The notes below the pieces were generated by a model that saw only the letters and a list, made by a program, of their open reading frames with translations, did no database searches and had not been told where the DNA came from. Both the position numbers and the translations under genes were made by a program. Source: VXYL01 sp965199915 (lineage in GTDB: Bacteria > Pseudomonadota > Gammaproteobacteria > Pseudomonadales > Azotimanducaceae). Taken from it: a stretch of 64,000 bases of DNA. The stretch is taken from positions 4,588,001-4,652,000 of the forward strand of contig OZ241348.1 in the NCBI GenBank assembly GCA_965199915.1. The letters run 5' to 3'. Position 1 is the stretch's first letter. Every line of letters begins with the position of its first letter. Positions 53,860 to 63,183 of the stretch are shown here, piece by piece.

Positions 53860-55655
53860 ATGGTGCCTGAACCGAGCGTAACCGCGCTTTCGCCTAACGA
53901 CGTGTCGGACGTTGAGGCGCTCCGGGCTATGAACAACGAGACCTTGGGCTTCATGGCTATGTCAGTAATCGAAGGCTACCTGAGAAAGGGCGGCGGAGTT
54001 GGCATTCGGGGCGATGATGGCCTTCGTGGCTATGCCCTCTACGCAGTTCACCGCCATCATGTTCGGCTCATCCACCTCTGCGTCGCAGACCAATACCGGG
54101 GTTCGAGTTATGCAGAGCGCCTTACCGATGCGGTAGTTGATGCAGCGAAGCAGGCGAGGGTCGGCACCGTCAAGCTGACCAAGCATCCATCGCGAAAGGG
54201 TTGCAGGCGGACTTTGTCACCGGTGCTCTTGAGCTGTACATTGCAAAAGAGGTGTTCAATGAGATTAATCGAGCCGGGTCAGACCAACGTGCGCGGTCGC
54301 GGGACATCGCGCGAGCTTATCCTCATCAACTGACTCACGATGCTGGCAAAATGCAGGCCGTGGTGAAGCGCCTAGAGAGCATTCTACCGTCAGATCGGCC
54401 CAGCGAAGAGTCTGATATACGGCAGTTGGCCATGACAGCCACCTCAGACGTTTACATATTTCTGACGCGAGACGAGGGCATTCTAAATAGAGCTGCACAG
54501 ATCAAGTGCGTGGCGTCCGTGGATGTCATGCATCCAGATGAGCTGATCGTTCGCCTAGATCAGTTCACCGACAGCGACGCCTACCAGCCCGTAGCGGTGT
54601 CTGGATCGAACCTTGGTTGGCGACGGGTGGTAGCCAATGAAGTGGCGAAGTTTCGTAGCGGGGACGACCTCTTGGGGACGCACGAGAAGAAGTGGCGTTA
54701 CAAGAGGCAGTTGGACAAAGCGCTGAGCCACCCGAAGATTTGGCGAACCGAGGCGCTTTGGTCCGAAGACAGGTTGCTAGCCTTGCGTAGCCTGCGGTGC
54801 GATGGCGGTCGTCTGGTGGCGGGCCTTTGTCGGGCCTCGCGGGGCAGAGCCCAAGAGATGTTCACTGAGTACGCCGCCGCAACCCTCATACATGAGGCAG
54901 TCAGCCGTGGCTGCCTTGCTGTGGAAATAGAGCCGCACGGTGCAGTGCCAGAAGCGAGAATGCAGTTGACGCGCCTAGGGTTCGCGGACGACGGTGGCAG
55001 GCTTGTGCGGATGTGCCCTGCGGCTGTCATGTCGGCAGTAGACCTTCGAGAGGCCGCTGCTGCTGTGGCCGACAGCACGAGCTTGGAGGAACTGGAGAGA
55101 CTATGCTCGCCTGTTGCCTTGCGAGATGGCCACACGGAATGTCTATTGGTGCCCATCAAGCCAGGCTACGCTAGGGCGCTGTTCAACACGAGACGGGCCG
55201 CGGGCGACCTTTTTGGTGCCGACGAGAAGGTGCTCCTTCGATGGGAGAACGTCTACTTTCGGAAGAAAAACCAACACCGCATGATCCAAGCACCGGCGCG
55301 GATATTGTGGTACGAGAGTAACAGCCAAGGAGTCGTAGCCGTCTCCCACCTTGACGATGTGGAAATCGGGCAGCCAAAGGACGTGTTCTACAACAACAGG
55401 TCGTTGGGAACGCTCAGCTGGCAGGAAATCCAAGAAATGTGCGGTGGCGGTCGAGTTCAGGGTGTTCAAGACATAATGGCGCTTCGGTTTTCGCACACCC
55501 ATCTGTTTCGATCTTCGGTGAGTTTCGCGGCCCTCAAAGATGTCTACGGCAGCCACAATTTGAAGAACCCCGTGGTTCAATCGCCATCACGGGTGCCGCG
55601 AGCGGTGTTTTTAGACATCTTTCGTCTGGGGTTTCCGGCGCAGGCATCGGCATGA
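53860..55655 (+). pseudogene. GNAT-PIN-ASCH multidomain gene, broken
   Basis: From ATG 53860 the frame encodes a GNAT acetyltransferase piece (RLIHLCVADQYRGSSYAERLTDAVVDAAKQ) and fails near 54195. Another frame from 54201 continues the second half of a PIN domain (LELYIAKEVFNEINRAGSD, DVYIFLTRDEGIL). An additional GNAT-like segment and a C-terminal PUA/ASCH-like domain follow (LLRWENVYFRK, ILWYESNSQG, IMALRFSHTHLF). Between the pieces the rest of GNAT and the N-terminal PIN strand (usually L-D-x-N) are missing, so an internal deletion plus frameshift is likely. The second part (484 residues) could still be made from its own ATG. Lower GC than brxC. Confidence 0.6.
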
Positions 55656-56125
55656 AGCCGCTGCTTCTGTCGCTCAAGCCTGTGTATGCGGATTTGGTAT
55701 TCAGTGGCTTGAAGACTGCTGAGTTGCGGCGATGGATGCCGCGGGAAGTAAAGGGCCGGGACGTTTTCATCTATGTCTCCAGCCCGGAGAGAGTGCTTAG
55801 AGGGGGGTTCAGAGTGGCCGATGTCTGGCAGGGTGCGCCAAAAGACGTCTGGCATCGAGTAAAGGACTTGGCGAAGGTTGACGCGAGCACCTACAACGCC
55901 TATTACCAAGGGCGATCGACGGCCTTCGCCCTAAGCATCGCGGATGCGTGGGAATATAAGCATCCGCTTGCCTTGGAAGAATTGCGGCGCAAGTTCGGGA
56001 ACTTTGTTGTACCCCAATCGTGGCGATATCTGACGCCTTGTGAGCGTCGGTCTTTCGGCAAGATGAAGCGCGTGCCAATAGACACAGCGGAGAGCGCGGA
56101 ATGCTCGAAGCGAGCTGCGGCATGA
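55652..56125 (+). CDS. ASCH-domain protein
   Basis: 157 residues from ATG 55652, overlapping the preceding stop (ATGA). LLLSLKPVYADLVFSGLKTAELRRWMPREVKGRDVFIYVSSP is the ASCH signature, a PUA-like fold binding modified or structured nucleic acid. Together with the GNAT-PIN-ASCH gene it occupies the place between pglX and pglZ where type 3 BREX normally has the helicase brxHII. Its function is unknown; RNA binding or nuclease activity has been shown for some ASCH proteins. Confidence 0.8.
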   Translation: MKPLLLSLKPVYADLVFSGLKTAELRRWMPREVKGRDVFIYVSSPERVLRGGFRVADVWQGAPKDVWHRVKDLAKVDASTYNAYYQGRSTAFALSIADAWEYKHPLALEELRRKFGNFVVPQSWRYLTPCERRSFGKMKRVPIDTAESAECSKRAAA

Positions 56126-56149
56126 TCGGTTGGCACATGCGAGTCGCCC

Positions 56150-58150
56150 ATGCCTCACGAGCGTAGCTGGCAAGACTCCGTTCTCGACGAGTTCACGCCC
56201 GGCCTCTCGCCCATCACCATCGTCTCCGATCCTGACGGGCTCTTGTGCAACGAGGGTCTCCTAGCCGCTTTGCGCGAACGGCGCTTCGCCCTGCTTCCGT
56301 TCGAAGACCCCGTCGCCTTTCGCTACGCCTACGAGTCGCGCTACCGCCCGCTGTTGCGGAGTGCGGACGCGGCAGGCCTCGTGGTTTGCGTAGCTGGCCC
56401 TCCCGCTGCGCTGGACGATCTCCCCTACGACATCCTCGCGAGGGCCCGTCGCGTGTCGCTCAGTTTGGCGGCGCTGTTCCCTCGGCTGGATCAGGCGGTG
56501 TTGCGCACGTTGGCCCCGCACGATTGGGAGGCGCTCCACCTCGCTAAGGCCCGCTTCACCCCAACCGCAGCCCTCGGCGAATCCGCGACCAAGGATTTCG
56601 TCTTGCGACACGTCTTCGGCATCCAGCCGGAGCTGTTGTCTTCGGCGGCGGCGTTGCTGGCGGCCCTCTTGCGTCGTCACTATCCCGCTCGGCGCATACC
56701 AACGACTCTGAACGAGCGCATCGTTCAAGTCCTCCGTGCGCGGTTCCAAGATTGGCCGCTCGAACGCATCGTGCCGGATCGGGCGGCGTTCCTCGGCTTC
56801 CTGCAAGAGCGCTGGCCGATCTTCTTGAACGCCCAGGCCGATGGGGCTGGCACAGTAAGAGAAGGCGAGGGCCTCGCCTACCTTGGACCCGCGCTATTGC
56901 CTTTCGAGCACGCGGACGTGCGCGTCTACATGGACAACCTGTTCGCGGAGGGATTGCTTTGTCCCGTGGTCCACTGGCGTGCGAACGCGCTCGGCAAGAC
57001 GTGGCTTGGCGTCGGTGTGCGTTCGGAGCCGCAAGCGGATCGCAATCGGCAGCTGGATCGGCTGCTCGCCATCGCACTGAAAGCCCTGCCGGAGCCAAAC
57101 GCGCACCACGAGCGTTGGGCCCACTTCGCCAGCGTCTGGGCGAACGTGTTGGCGCTAACGCACGAGACCGGCCATCGGCCAAACGCAAGCCACCAGCACC
57201 AAGTGGACGCTCTGCGAACGCGCATGGACGCGGCGTTCGCCGATTGGCTTGGCGGCCGCTACAGCGGGCTTGCCAATCTGCCGCCCACACCGCCGGTGAT
57301 GCTGCACCACATTCCCCGCTTTCTGGCACGGGAGATCGGCGATGCCGCGAAGGATGCGCCCAAGAAAGCCGCATTGATCGTGGTGGACGGGTTGGCACTC
57401 GATCAATGGGCCGTCATGCGGCGGGAACTCGGCGAGCAGCGTCCCGGCTGGCGGTTCCGCGAGCAGGCCGTGTTCGCATGGGTTCCCACCGTCACATCGG
57501 TCTCGCGCCAAGCCATCTTCGCCGGAACCCCGCCGTTTCTGTTCCCGAGGAGCATCCACCACACCAACAAGGAGGAAGCGCTGTGGCGGCGCTTCTGGGG
57601 CGACGAGAACATAGACCAAGTTGGGTATTTGAAGGGCTTGGGCGACCGGCCCTTTGACGACGTTGCCGCACTCATCGATCCGCCCCACATGCGCGTCGTC
57701 GGCTTGGTGGTGGACAAAGTGGATCGCATCATGCACGGCATGGAGCTCGGCACCGCCGGCATGCACAACCAAGTGCGCCAGTGGGCAGCGCTCGGCCACT
57801 TCGCAGCGCTTCTGGATCTGCTGTTCGCAAACGGATTCCGCGTCTACCTCACCGCCGATCACGGCAACATCGAAGCCACCGGCTGCGGCCGGCCGAACGA
57901 AGGCGCAGTGGCGGATCTTCGGGGCGAACGTGTGCGTGTCTACTCCGACGAAGGCTTGCGCGGGCCGGTTGCCGAGCGCTTTCCCGAAGCGTGGCAATGG
58001 CCCGCGGATGGCCTGCCGGTGGATTATCTGCCGTTGCTGGCGCCCGGCCGTTTCGCCTTCGTGGGCGAAGGCGAGCGCGTGGTGGCGCACGGCGGCGTCT
58101 GCCTCGAGGAGCTCGTCGTGCCGTTCGTGGAAGTGGCGGTCGGGCGCTGA
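56150..58150 (+). CDS. pglZ: BREX phosphatase-fold protein PglZ
   Basis: 666 residues from ATG 56150. The alkaline-phosphatase-like core shows in ALIVVDGLALDQW (about 409-421, metal Asp), PTVTSVSRQAIFAG (nucleophile region) and VYLTADHGNIEATG (metal Asp/His, about 566-579), matching PglZ of BREX type 3. The N-terminal 250 residues are the usual helical scaffold. PglZ proteins act as metal-dependent nucleases or phosphodiesterases needed for phage exclusion. The next gene starts five bases after the stop. Confidence 0.85.
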   Translation: MPHERSWQDSVLDEFTPGLSPITIVSDPDGLLCNEGLLAALRERRFALLPFEDPVAFRYAYESRYRPLLRSADAAGLVVCVAGPPAALDDLPYDILARARRVSLSLAALFPRLDQAVLRTLAPHDWEALHLAKARFTPTAALGESATKDFVLRHVFGIQPELLSSAAALLAALLRRHYPARRIPTTLNERIVQVLRARFQDWPLERIVPDRAAFLGFLQERWPIFLNAQADGAGTVREGEGLAYLGPALLPFEHADVRVYMDNLFAEGLLCPVVHWRANALGKTWLGVGVRSEPQADRNRQLDRLLAIALKALPEPNAHHERWAHFASVWANVLALTHETGHRPNASHQHQVDALRTRMDAAFADWLGGRYSGLANLPPTPPVMLHHIPRFLAREIGDAAKDAPKKAALIVVDGLALDQWAVMRRELGEQRPGWRFREQAVFAWVPTVTSVSRQAIFAGTPPFLFPRSIHHTNKEEALWRRFWGDENIDQVGYLKGLGDRPFDDVAALIDPPHMRVVGLVVDKVDRIMHGMELGTAGMHNQVRQWAALGHFAALLDLLFANGFRVYLTADHGNIEATGCGRPNEGAVADLRGERVRVYSDEGLRGPVAERFPEAWQWPADGLPVDYLPLLAPGRFAFVGEGERVVAHGGVCLEELVVPFVEVAVGR

Positions 58151-58155
58151 AGACC

Positions 58156-58893
58156 ATGGGCAACCAAGTGGGCATCAGCCAGCGCATTCGCTTGGAGTGG
58201 CTGGAAGCAACCGCCAACCTCGTCTTGGCGGGCCAAGACAAAGAGGCCATTCAACGCGCCTTGAACGAGATGCTGGTGGACAAGCTCTCGGTGAACAGCC
58301 GCGCTGTGCGGGGCAGCCGCCACAAGACCGTCACCATCCTTGCGAAGATCTGGCGCAGTGTGCCGCCGGAACTGAAGGCGCTGCGCGACGACGGCTTGGA
58401 ACGCCTGCCCGCGCTGGATTCCGTCCATCGCCAAGCCATCCACTGGGGCATGACCATCGCCGCCTATCCGTTCTGGGGCGTCGTGGCGGCGCAGACCGGA
58501 CGCTTGCTGCGCTTGCAGAGCACCGCCAGCGCCGCCCAGGTTCAGCGCCGAGTGCGGGAACGGCACGGCGAGCGGCAAACCGTGTCGCGCGCCACCGCCC
58601 GCGTGCTGCGGTCGTTCGTTGATTGGGGCGTTCTTGAGGACACGAAAGCCAAGGGCGTGTACGTCGCGGGCAAACGGGGAGAGATCACGGACCCGCACGT
58701 TGCCGCGTGGTTGGCCGAGGCGTTGCTGCGCTCGAACGTCGGCGGCGGCAAGCCGAGCGCTGTGCTGCGCCACCCGAGCTTGTTTCCCTTTCAACTGCCG
58801 CGCGTTGGCGCCGGCCAGCTAGCGGCCCGGTCGAGCCGGTTGGAAGCGGTGCGCCAGGGGCTGGACGGAGAAGCGTTGCTGCTCCGCAACTGA
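58156..58893 (+). CDS. BrxA-like protein closing the BREX operon
   Basis: 245 residues from ATG 58156. HWGMTIAAYPFWGVVAAQTGRLLRLQSTASAAQVQRRVRERHG and the winged-helix-like TVSRATARVLRSFVDWGVL suggest a DNA-binding protein. Its position after pglZ at the end of the operon corresponds to brxA in BREX type 3, but I rely on position and general features more than on sequence, so the family name is tentative. Operon spacing is tight. Confidence 0.6.
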   Translation: MGNQVGISQRIRLEWLEATANLVLAGQDKEAIQRALNEMLVDKLSVNSRAVRGSRHKTVTILAKIWRSVPPELKALRDDGLERLPALDSVHRQAIHWGMTIAAYPFWGVVAAQTGRLLRLQSTASAAQVQRRVRERHGERQTVSRATARVLRSFVDWGVLEDTKAKGVYVAGKRGEITDPHVAAWLAEALLRSNVGGGKPSAVLRHPSLFPFQLPRVGAGQLAARSSRLEAVRQGLDGEALLLRN

Positions 58894-58946
58894 CGCATCG
58901 CTTGTAGAATACGGCCCGTTACGCCACGGGACGGCAGCGCACGCCA

Positions 58947-59855
58947 ATGTCCGCTCGCGCGCTCACGCATCTTGAGCAGTTGGAAGCCGAGAGCATTCAC
59001 ATCATCCGCGAGGTGGCGGCGGAGTTCGAGCGTCCGGTGCTGCTTTATTCCATCGGCAAGGACTCCTCCGTGCTGCTGCACTTGGCGCGCAAGGCGTTTT
59101 TCCCCGGCCCGCTGCCCTTCCCCCTGTTGCACGTGGACACCACTTGGAAGTTCCGCGACATGATCGCCTTTCGCGACCGCATCGCGCGCGAGTTCGCCTT
59201 GAACCTCATCGTCCACACGAACGAGGAGGGCCGCGCCGCCGGCGTGAGCCCGTTCACCCATGGCAGCCGCCGCTACACGGACATCATGAAAACCGAAGCG
59301 CTCAAAACGGCGTTGGAAAAGCACCGCTTCGACGCCTGCTTCGGCGGCGCGCGCCGGGACGAAGAGGCGTCGCGCGCCAAGGAGCGCGTGTTCTCCGTGC
59401 GCGACCGTAACCACCGCTGGGATCCGAAAAACCAACGCCCGGAGCTGTGGAGCCTGTACAACGGCCGCATCAATCCGGGCGAGGAAGTGCGCGTGTTTCC
59501 GCTCTCCAACTGGACCGAGCTGGACGTGTGGCAATACGTGCACCTGCAGAACATCGACATCGTGCCGCTGTACTTCGCCGCCATGCGCCCGGTGGTGGAA
59601 CGCGACGGCATGCTCATCATGGTGGACGACGAGCGCATGGAATTGGCCGCCGGCGAGACGCCGCGGATGCGTTCTGTGCGCTTCCGCACGCTCGGCTGCT
59701 ACCCCCTCTCCGGCGCCATCGAGTCACGCGCCGCCACCGTGCCGGAGATCATCTTGGAGATGCTGGCCGCCAAACACTCCGAGCGCCAAGGCCGCCTGAT
59801 CGACCACGACGCGAGCGGCTCCATGGAACGCAAGAAACGCGAGGGCTATTTCTGA
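58947..59855 (+). CDS. cysD: Sulfate adenylyltransferase subunit 2 (CysD)
   Basis: 302 residues. LLYSIGKDSSVLLHLARKAF is the PP-loop for ATP binding, and the C-terminus HDASGSMERKKREGYF is characteristic. With CysN it makes adenosine 5'-phosphosulfate from sulfate and ATP, the first step of sulfate assimilation. The TGA overlaps the ATG of cysNC. Directly upstream the BREX operon ends, 53 bases away. Confidence 0.95.
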   Translation: MSARALTHLEQLEAESIHIIREVAAEFERPVLLYSIGKDSSVLLHLARKAFFPGPLPFPLLHVDTTWKFRDMIAFRDRIAREFALNLIVHTNEEGRAAGVSPFTHGSRRYTDIMKTEALKTALEKHRFDACFGGARRDEEASRAKERVFSVRDRNHRWDPKNQRPELWSLYNGRINPGEEVRVFPLSNWTELDVWQYVHLQNIDIVPLYFAAMRPVVERDGMLIMVDDERMELAAGETPRMRSVRFRTLGCYPLSGAIESRAATVPEIILEMLAAKHSERQGRLIDHDASGSMERKKREGYF

Positions 59856-61789
59856 TGGCCGCGGCGCCGGCGACAGCGGAACAACCGGACATCCACGCCT
59901 ACTTGGCGCGGCACCAGCGCAAGGAGATTCTGAAGTTCCTCACCTGCGGCAGCGTGGACGACGGCAAGAGCACCTTGATCGGCCGCTTGCTGCACGACAC
60001 GCAGATGATCTACGAGGATCAGCTCGCCGCCCTGCGCCGCGACAGCAAAACCGCCGGCACGCAACGCGACGGCATCGACTTGGCGCTGTTGGTGGACGGC
60101 CTGCAGGCCGAGCGCGAGCAGGGCATCACCATCGACGTGGCGTACCGCTACTTTTCCACGGGCAAGCGCAAATTCGTCATCGCCGACACGCCGGGGCACG
60201 AACAGTACACGCGCAACATGGCCACCGGCGCCTCCAACTGCCACTTGGCCGTGATCCTCATCGACGCCGGCAAGGGCGTGGTCGCGCAAACCCGCCGGCA
60301 CACGTTCATCGCCCATCTGCTCGGCATCCGCCATCTGGTGGTGGCGGTGAACAAGATGGACGCGGTGGGGTTTGCCGAATCCGCGTTCGACGCCATTCGC
60401 GCGGACTACCACGCCTTCGCCGCGCGCCTCGCCGCGCAGGACCTGCACTTCGTACCGGTCTCCGCCCTCAAAGGCGACAACGTGGTGGCGCAATCCGCCA
60501 ACATGCCGTGGTATCAAGGCGCGACGTTGCTGCACCTGCTGGAGAACATCCCCGTGGACGCGGACCGGAACGTGGAGCACTTCCGCTTGCCGGTGCAGCA
60601 TGTGAACCGGCCGGACGCGAGCTTCCGCGGCTACAGCGGCTCCGTGGTCGGCGGCGTGGTGCGCCCCGGCGACGAAGTGCGCGTGCTGCCTTCCGGCAAG
60701 ACCACCACCGTGGAGCGCGTTGTCACCGCCGACGGCGACTTGGACGAAGCCACCGCGCCGCAGGCGGTGACGCTCACCTTGGCGGACGCGCTGGACGTGA
60801 GCCGCGGCGACGTGCTGGCCGCGCCGAGCGCGCCGCCGCACATCGCCGACCGCTTGGACGCCATGCTGGTTTGGATGAGCGAAGACGCCCTTGCCCCCGG
60901 CCGCCGCTATCTGCTGAAGCAAGGCACGCGGCAAGTGGTGGGGCACGTCGCCTCCATCCGCCACCGCGTGAACGTGAACACCTTGGCGCGCGAGGCAGCG
61001 GACACCTTGCGGTTGAACGAAGTGGCGCGGGTGGAGCTTTCGCTCACCGAACCCATCGTGTTCGACCCCTACGCGGTGAACCGCGCCCTCGGCGGCTTCA
61101 TTCTCATCGACCGCGCCCACAACGGCACGGTGGGCGCGGGCATGGCGCTGGCGCCGGTGGGTGCCGCCGGGGCCGCTTGGGACGAAGCGCCGCACGGCGA
61201 ACTGCGCCCCACCACCAGCCCGGTGGCGGCGAAGGAACGCGCCGCGCGGCTTGGCCAACAGCCGGCCACCGTGCTGCTAACCGGCCTCGTTCGATCCGGC
61301 AAGACGACCATCGCGCACGCTGTGGAGCGCAAACTGTTCGACGCCGGCTGCTTGGCGATGGTGCTGGACGGCCAGAGTTTCCGCCTGGGCATGAGCCGCG
61401 ACCTCGGCTTTTCGGCCGGCGAGCGTTCGGAGAACATCCGCCGCGCCGCCGAGACGGCGCGGTTGATGAACGAGGCGGGGCTGATTTGCGTCACCGCCTT
61501 CATCGCCCCGGAAGCGGCCGTGCGCGACCGCGCCCGGCGCACGATTGGCGCGGAGCGTTTCTTGGAAGTGTTCCTCACCGCGCCGCTCGACGTGTTGCGG
61601 GCGCGCGACGACGCGGGCATCTACGCCGCCGCCGACCAGGGCGGCGCGCACTTGCCCGGCGTGAGCACGGCGTTCGAGCCGCCGTCCGCGCCGGACCTGG
61701 TGTTGGAAACCGACGCGCTCGACATCAACGCCTGCGCGGACCGCATCTTGGCGCTGTTGCGCGCCAAGGGTTTCCTCAACCAGCCTTGA
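59855..61789 (+). CDS. cysNC: Bifunctional sulfate adenylyltransferase subunit 1 / APS kinase (CysNC)
   Basis: 644 residues. The N-terminal GTPase half has GSVDDGKSTLIGRLLHD, DTPGHEQYTRNM and NKMD; the C-terminal third is an APS kinase-like domain with P-loop GLVRSGKTT (about 474-482). In the APS kinase part the usual DGDNVRHGL substrate loop reads DGQSFRLGM (about 504-512), so one catalytic-region Asp is replaced by Gln. Nucleotide binding looks intact, but PAPS formation may be altered. It is coupled to cysD by a one-base overlap. Confidence 0.9.
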   Translation: MAAAPATAEQPDIHAYLARHQRKEILKFLTCGSVDDGKSTLIGRLLHDTQMIYEDQLAALRRDSKTAGTQRDGIDLALLVDGLQAEREQGITIDVAYRYFSTGKRKFVIADTPGHEQYTRNMATGASNCHLAVILIDAGKGVVAQTRRHTFIAHLLGIRHLVVAVNKMDAVGFAESAFDAIRADYHAFAARLAAQDLHFVPVSALKGDNVVAQSANMPWYQGATLLHLLENIPVDADRNVEHFRLPVQHVNRPDASFRGYSGSVVGGVVRPGDEVRVLPSGKTTTVERVVTADGDLDEATAPQAVTLTLADALDVSRGDVLAAPSAPPHIADRLDAMLVWMSEDALAPGRRYLLKQGTRQVVGHVASIRHRVNVNTLAREAADTLRLNEVARVELSLTEPIVFDPYAVNRALGGFILIDRAHNGTVGAGMALAPVGAAGAAWDEAPHGELRPTTSPVAAKERAARLGQQPATVLLTGLVRSGKTTIAHAVERKLFDAGCLAMVLDGQSFRLGMSRDLGFSAGERSENIRRAAETARLMNEAGLICVTAFIAPEAAVRDRARRTIGAERFLEVFLTAPLDVLRARDDAGIYAAADQGGAHLPGVSTAFEPPSAPDLVLETDALDINACADRILALLRAKGFLNQP

Positions 61790-61832
61790 CGGGCGAGCGG
61801 CCGGGCGCCGGCACCAGAGCGGAGGTGGGAGA

Positions 61833-62852
61833 GTGAGCATTGCGGCGGACGTGGTGATCGTGGGCGCGGGGCCGTGCGGCCTGTTCCAAGTGTTCGAGCT
61901 CGGCTTGCTCGGCATCAAAGCGCATGTGGTGGACGCGCTTGCCGTACCCGGCGGCCAGTGCGCCGAACTCTATCCGGACAAGCCCATCTACGACATTCCC
62001 GCCATTCCCGTGTGCGACGCGCAGGACTTGGTGGCGCGCCTGCTCGAACAGATCAAGCCGTTCAACGCCGCGTTCCACCTCTCCAGCCAAGTGACCGAAG
62101 TGCGGCGCACGGACGACAAGACGTTTCACCTCGCCACCAGCCGCGGCGAGCAGTTCGCCGCGCGCGCCATCGTCATCGCCGGCGGCGTGGGCTCGTTCCA
62201 GCCCATGCCGCTGCGCGTTGCCGGCGTGGAGCGCTTCGTGGACCGGCAGGTGTTCTACCGCGTGCGCGACGGCGCCGAGCACGCCGGAAAGCACTTGCTG
62301 GTGCTCGGCGGCGGCGACTCCGCCTTGGACTGGACGGTGGAGTTGGCCCCCAAAGCGCAATCGCTCACCTTGGTTCACCGCAGCGACACGTTCCGCGCCG
62401 CGCCGGCCACCGTCGCCCGCATGCGCGAACTAGAGGCCGCCGGCAAAGTGCGCTTTCTGGTCGGCAACTGCGTGGCTTTCGCGGCCGAAGGCGACACCTT
62501 GCGCGAACTGCACATCCGCCACCCGGACCAATCCATGACGCCGCTGGCGATAGACCACGCGCTGGTGTTCTTCGGCCTGTCGCCCAAACTCGGCCCCATC
62601 GCGGACTGGGGCCTCGGCCTTGAGAAGAACCAGATCACCACGGACACCGAGCGCTTCGAAACGAACATCCCCAGCATCCACGCCGTAGGCGACATCGCCA
62701 CCTACCCGGGGAAAAAGAAACTGATCCTCTCCGGCTTCCACGAAGCGGCGCTGGCCGCCTTCGCCATCAAGGCGCGGCTGAACCCGGAGGAGAAAGTGTA
62801 TTTGCAGTACACGACCACCAGCCCGGTGATGCACCAGCGGCTGGGGGTTTGA
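61833..62852 (+). CDS. Ferredoxin-NADP+ reductase type flavoprotein
   Basis: 339 residues from GTG 61833. ADVVIVGAGPCGLFQVFELG (FAD), PGGQCAELYPDKPIYDIPA and LLVLGGGDSALDWTVEL (NADPH) define the thioredoxin-reductase-like ferredoxin-NADP+ reductase family; the CxxC pair of thioredoxin reductases is absent. It probably passes electrons from NADPH to ferredoxin or flavodoxin, which could serve sulfite or nitrogen metabolism. Co-directional with cysNC 43 bases upstream. Confidence 0.88.
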   Translation: MSIAADVVIVGAGPCGLFQVFELGLLGIKAHVVDALAVPGGQCAELYPDKPIYDIPAIPVCDAQDLVARLLEQIKPFNAAFHLSSQVTEVRRTDDKTFHLATSRGEQFAARAIVIAGGVGSFQPMPLRVAGVERFVDRQVFYRVRDGAEHAGKHLLVLGGGDSALDWTVELAPKAQSLTLVHRSDTFRAAPATVARMRELEAAGKVRFLVGNCVAFAAEGDTLRELHIRHPDQSMTPLAIDHALVFFGLSPKLGPIADWGLGLEKNQITTDTERFETNIPSIHAVGDIATYPGKKKLILSGFHEAALAAFAIKARLNPEEKVYLQYTTTSPVMHQRLGV

Positions 62853-62856
62853 GAAC

Positions 62857-63183
62857 TCAAGGTCTGAGCACTAGACGGCGGTGCCAGTCAAGGAACTCAG
62901 GAGCCGGCCGTTCTTCCATCGTCTCGGGAACGACCGGCAGCGCTGCCCCGTTGAAGCGGCCCAGCGCGTCGTGGTGACCGCGCCCCTCTGCCTGTTCGGA
63001 AATGCGGATCACCAAATTGTCATCCAATGCGAAAGCTCCGCGGTCGAACAAGCGGTGATGCAACGCGCACAAGGCGATTCCATTGCGCACTACCGAGGGC
63101 CCGGCATGGCTGTGCCAATGAATGTGTGCGGCTTCCACGGCCAGAACGGTTCCCTCCACCCTATTGTTGCAGTTTGAGGTCAC
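62857..63183 (-). pseudogene. HNH endonuclease fragment cut by an insertion sequence
   Basis: LAVEAAHIHWHSHAGPSVVRNGIALCALHHRLFDRGAFALDD is the HNH core (His, Asn and His residues, with CALHH) of restriction-like nucleases. The frame opens at 63183 only through IS-derived codons (MTSNCNNR); the N-terminal half, including the usual CxxC, is missing. The junction with IS sequence is near 63165-63175. The rest of the gene may lie beyond the insertion, outside the window. Confidence 0.65.
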
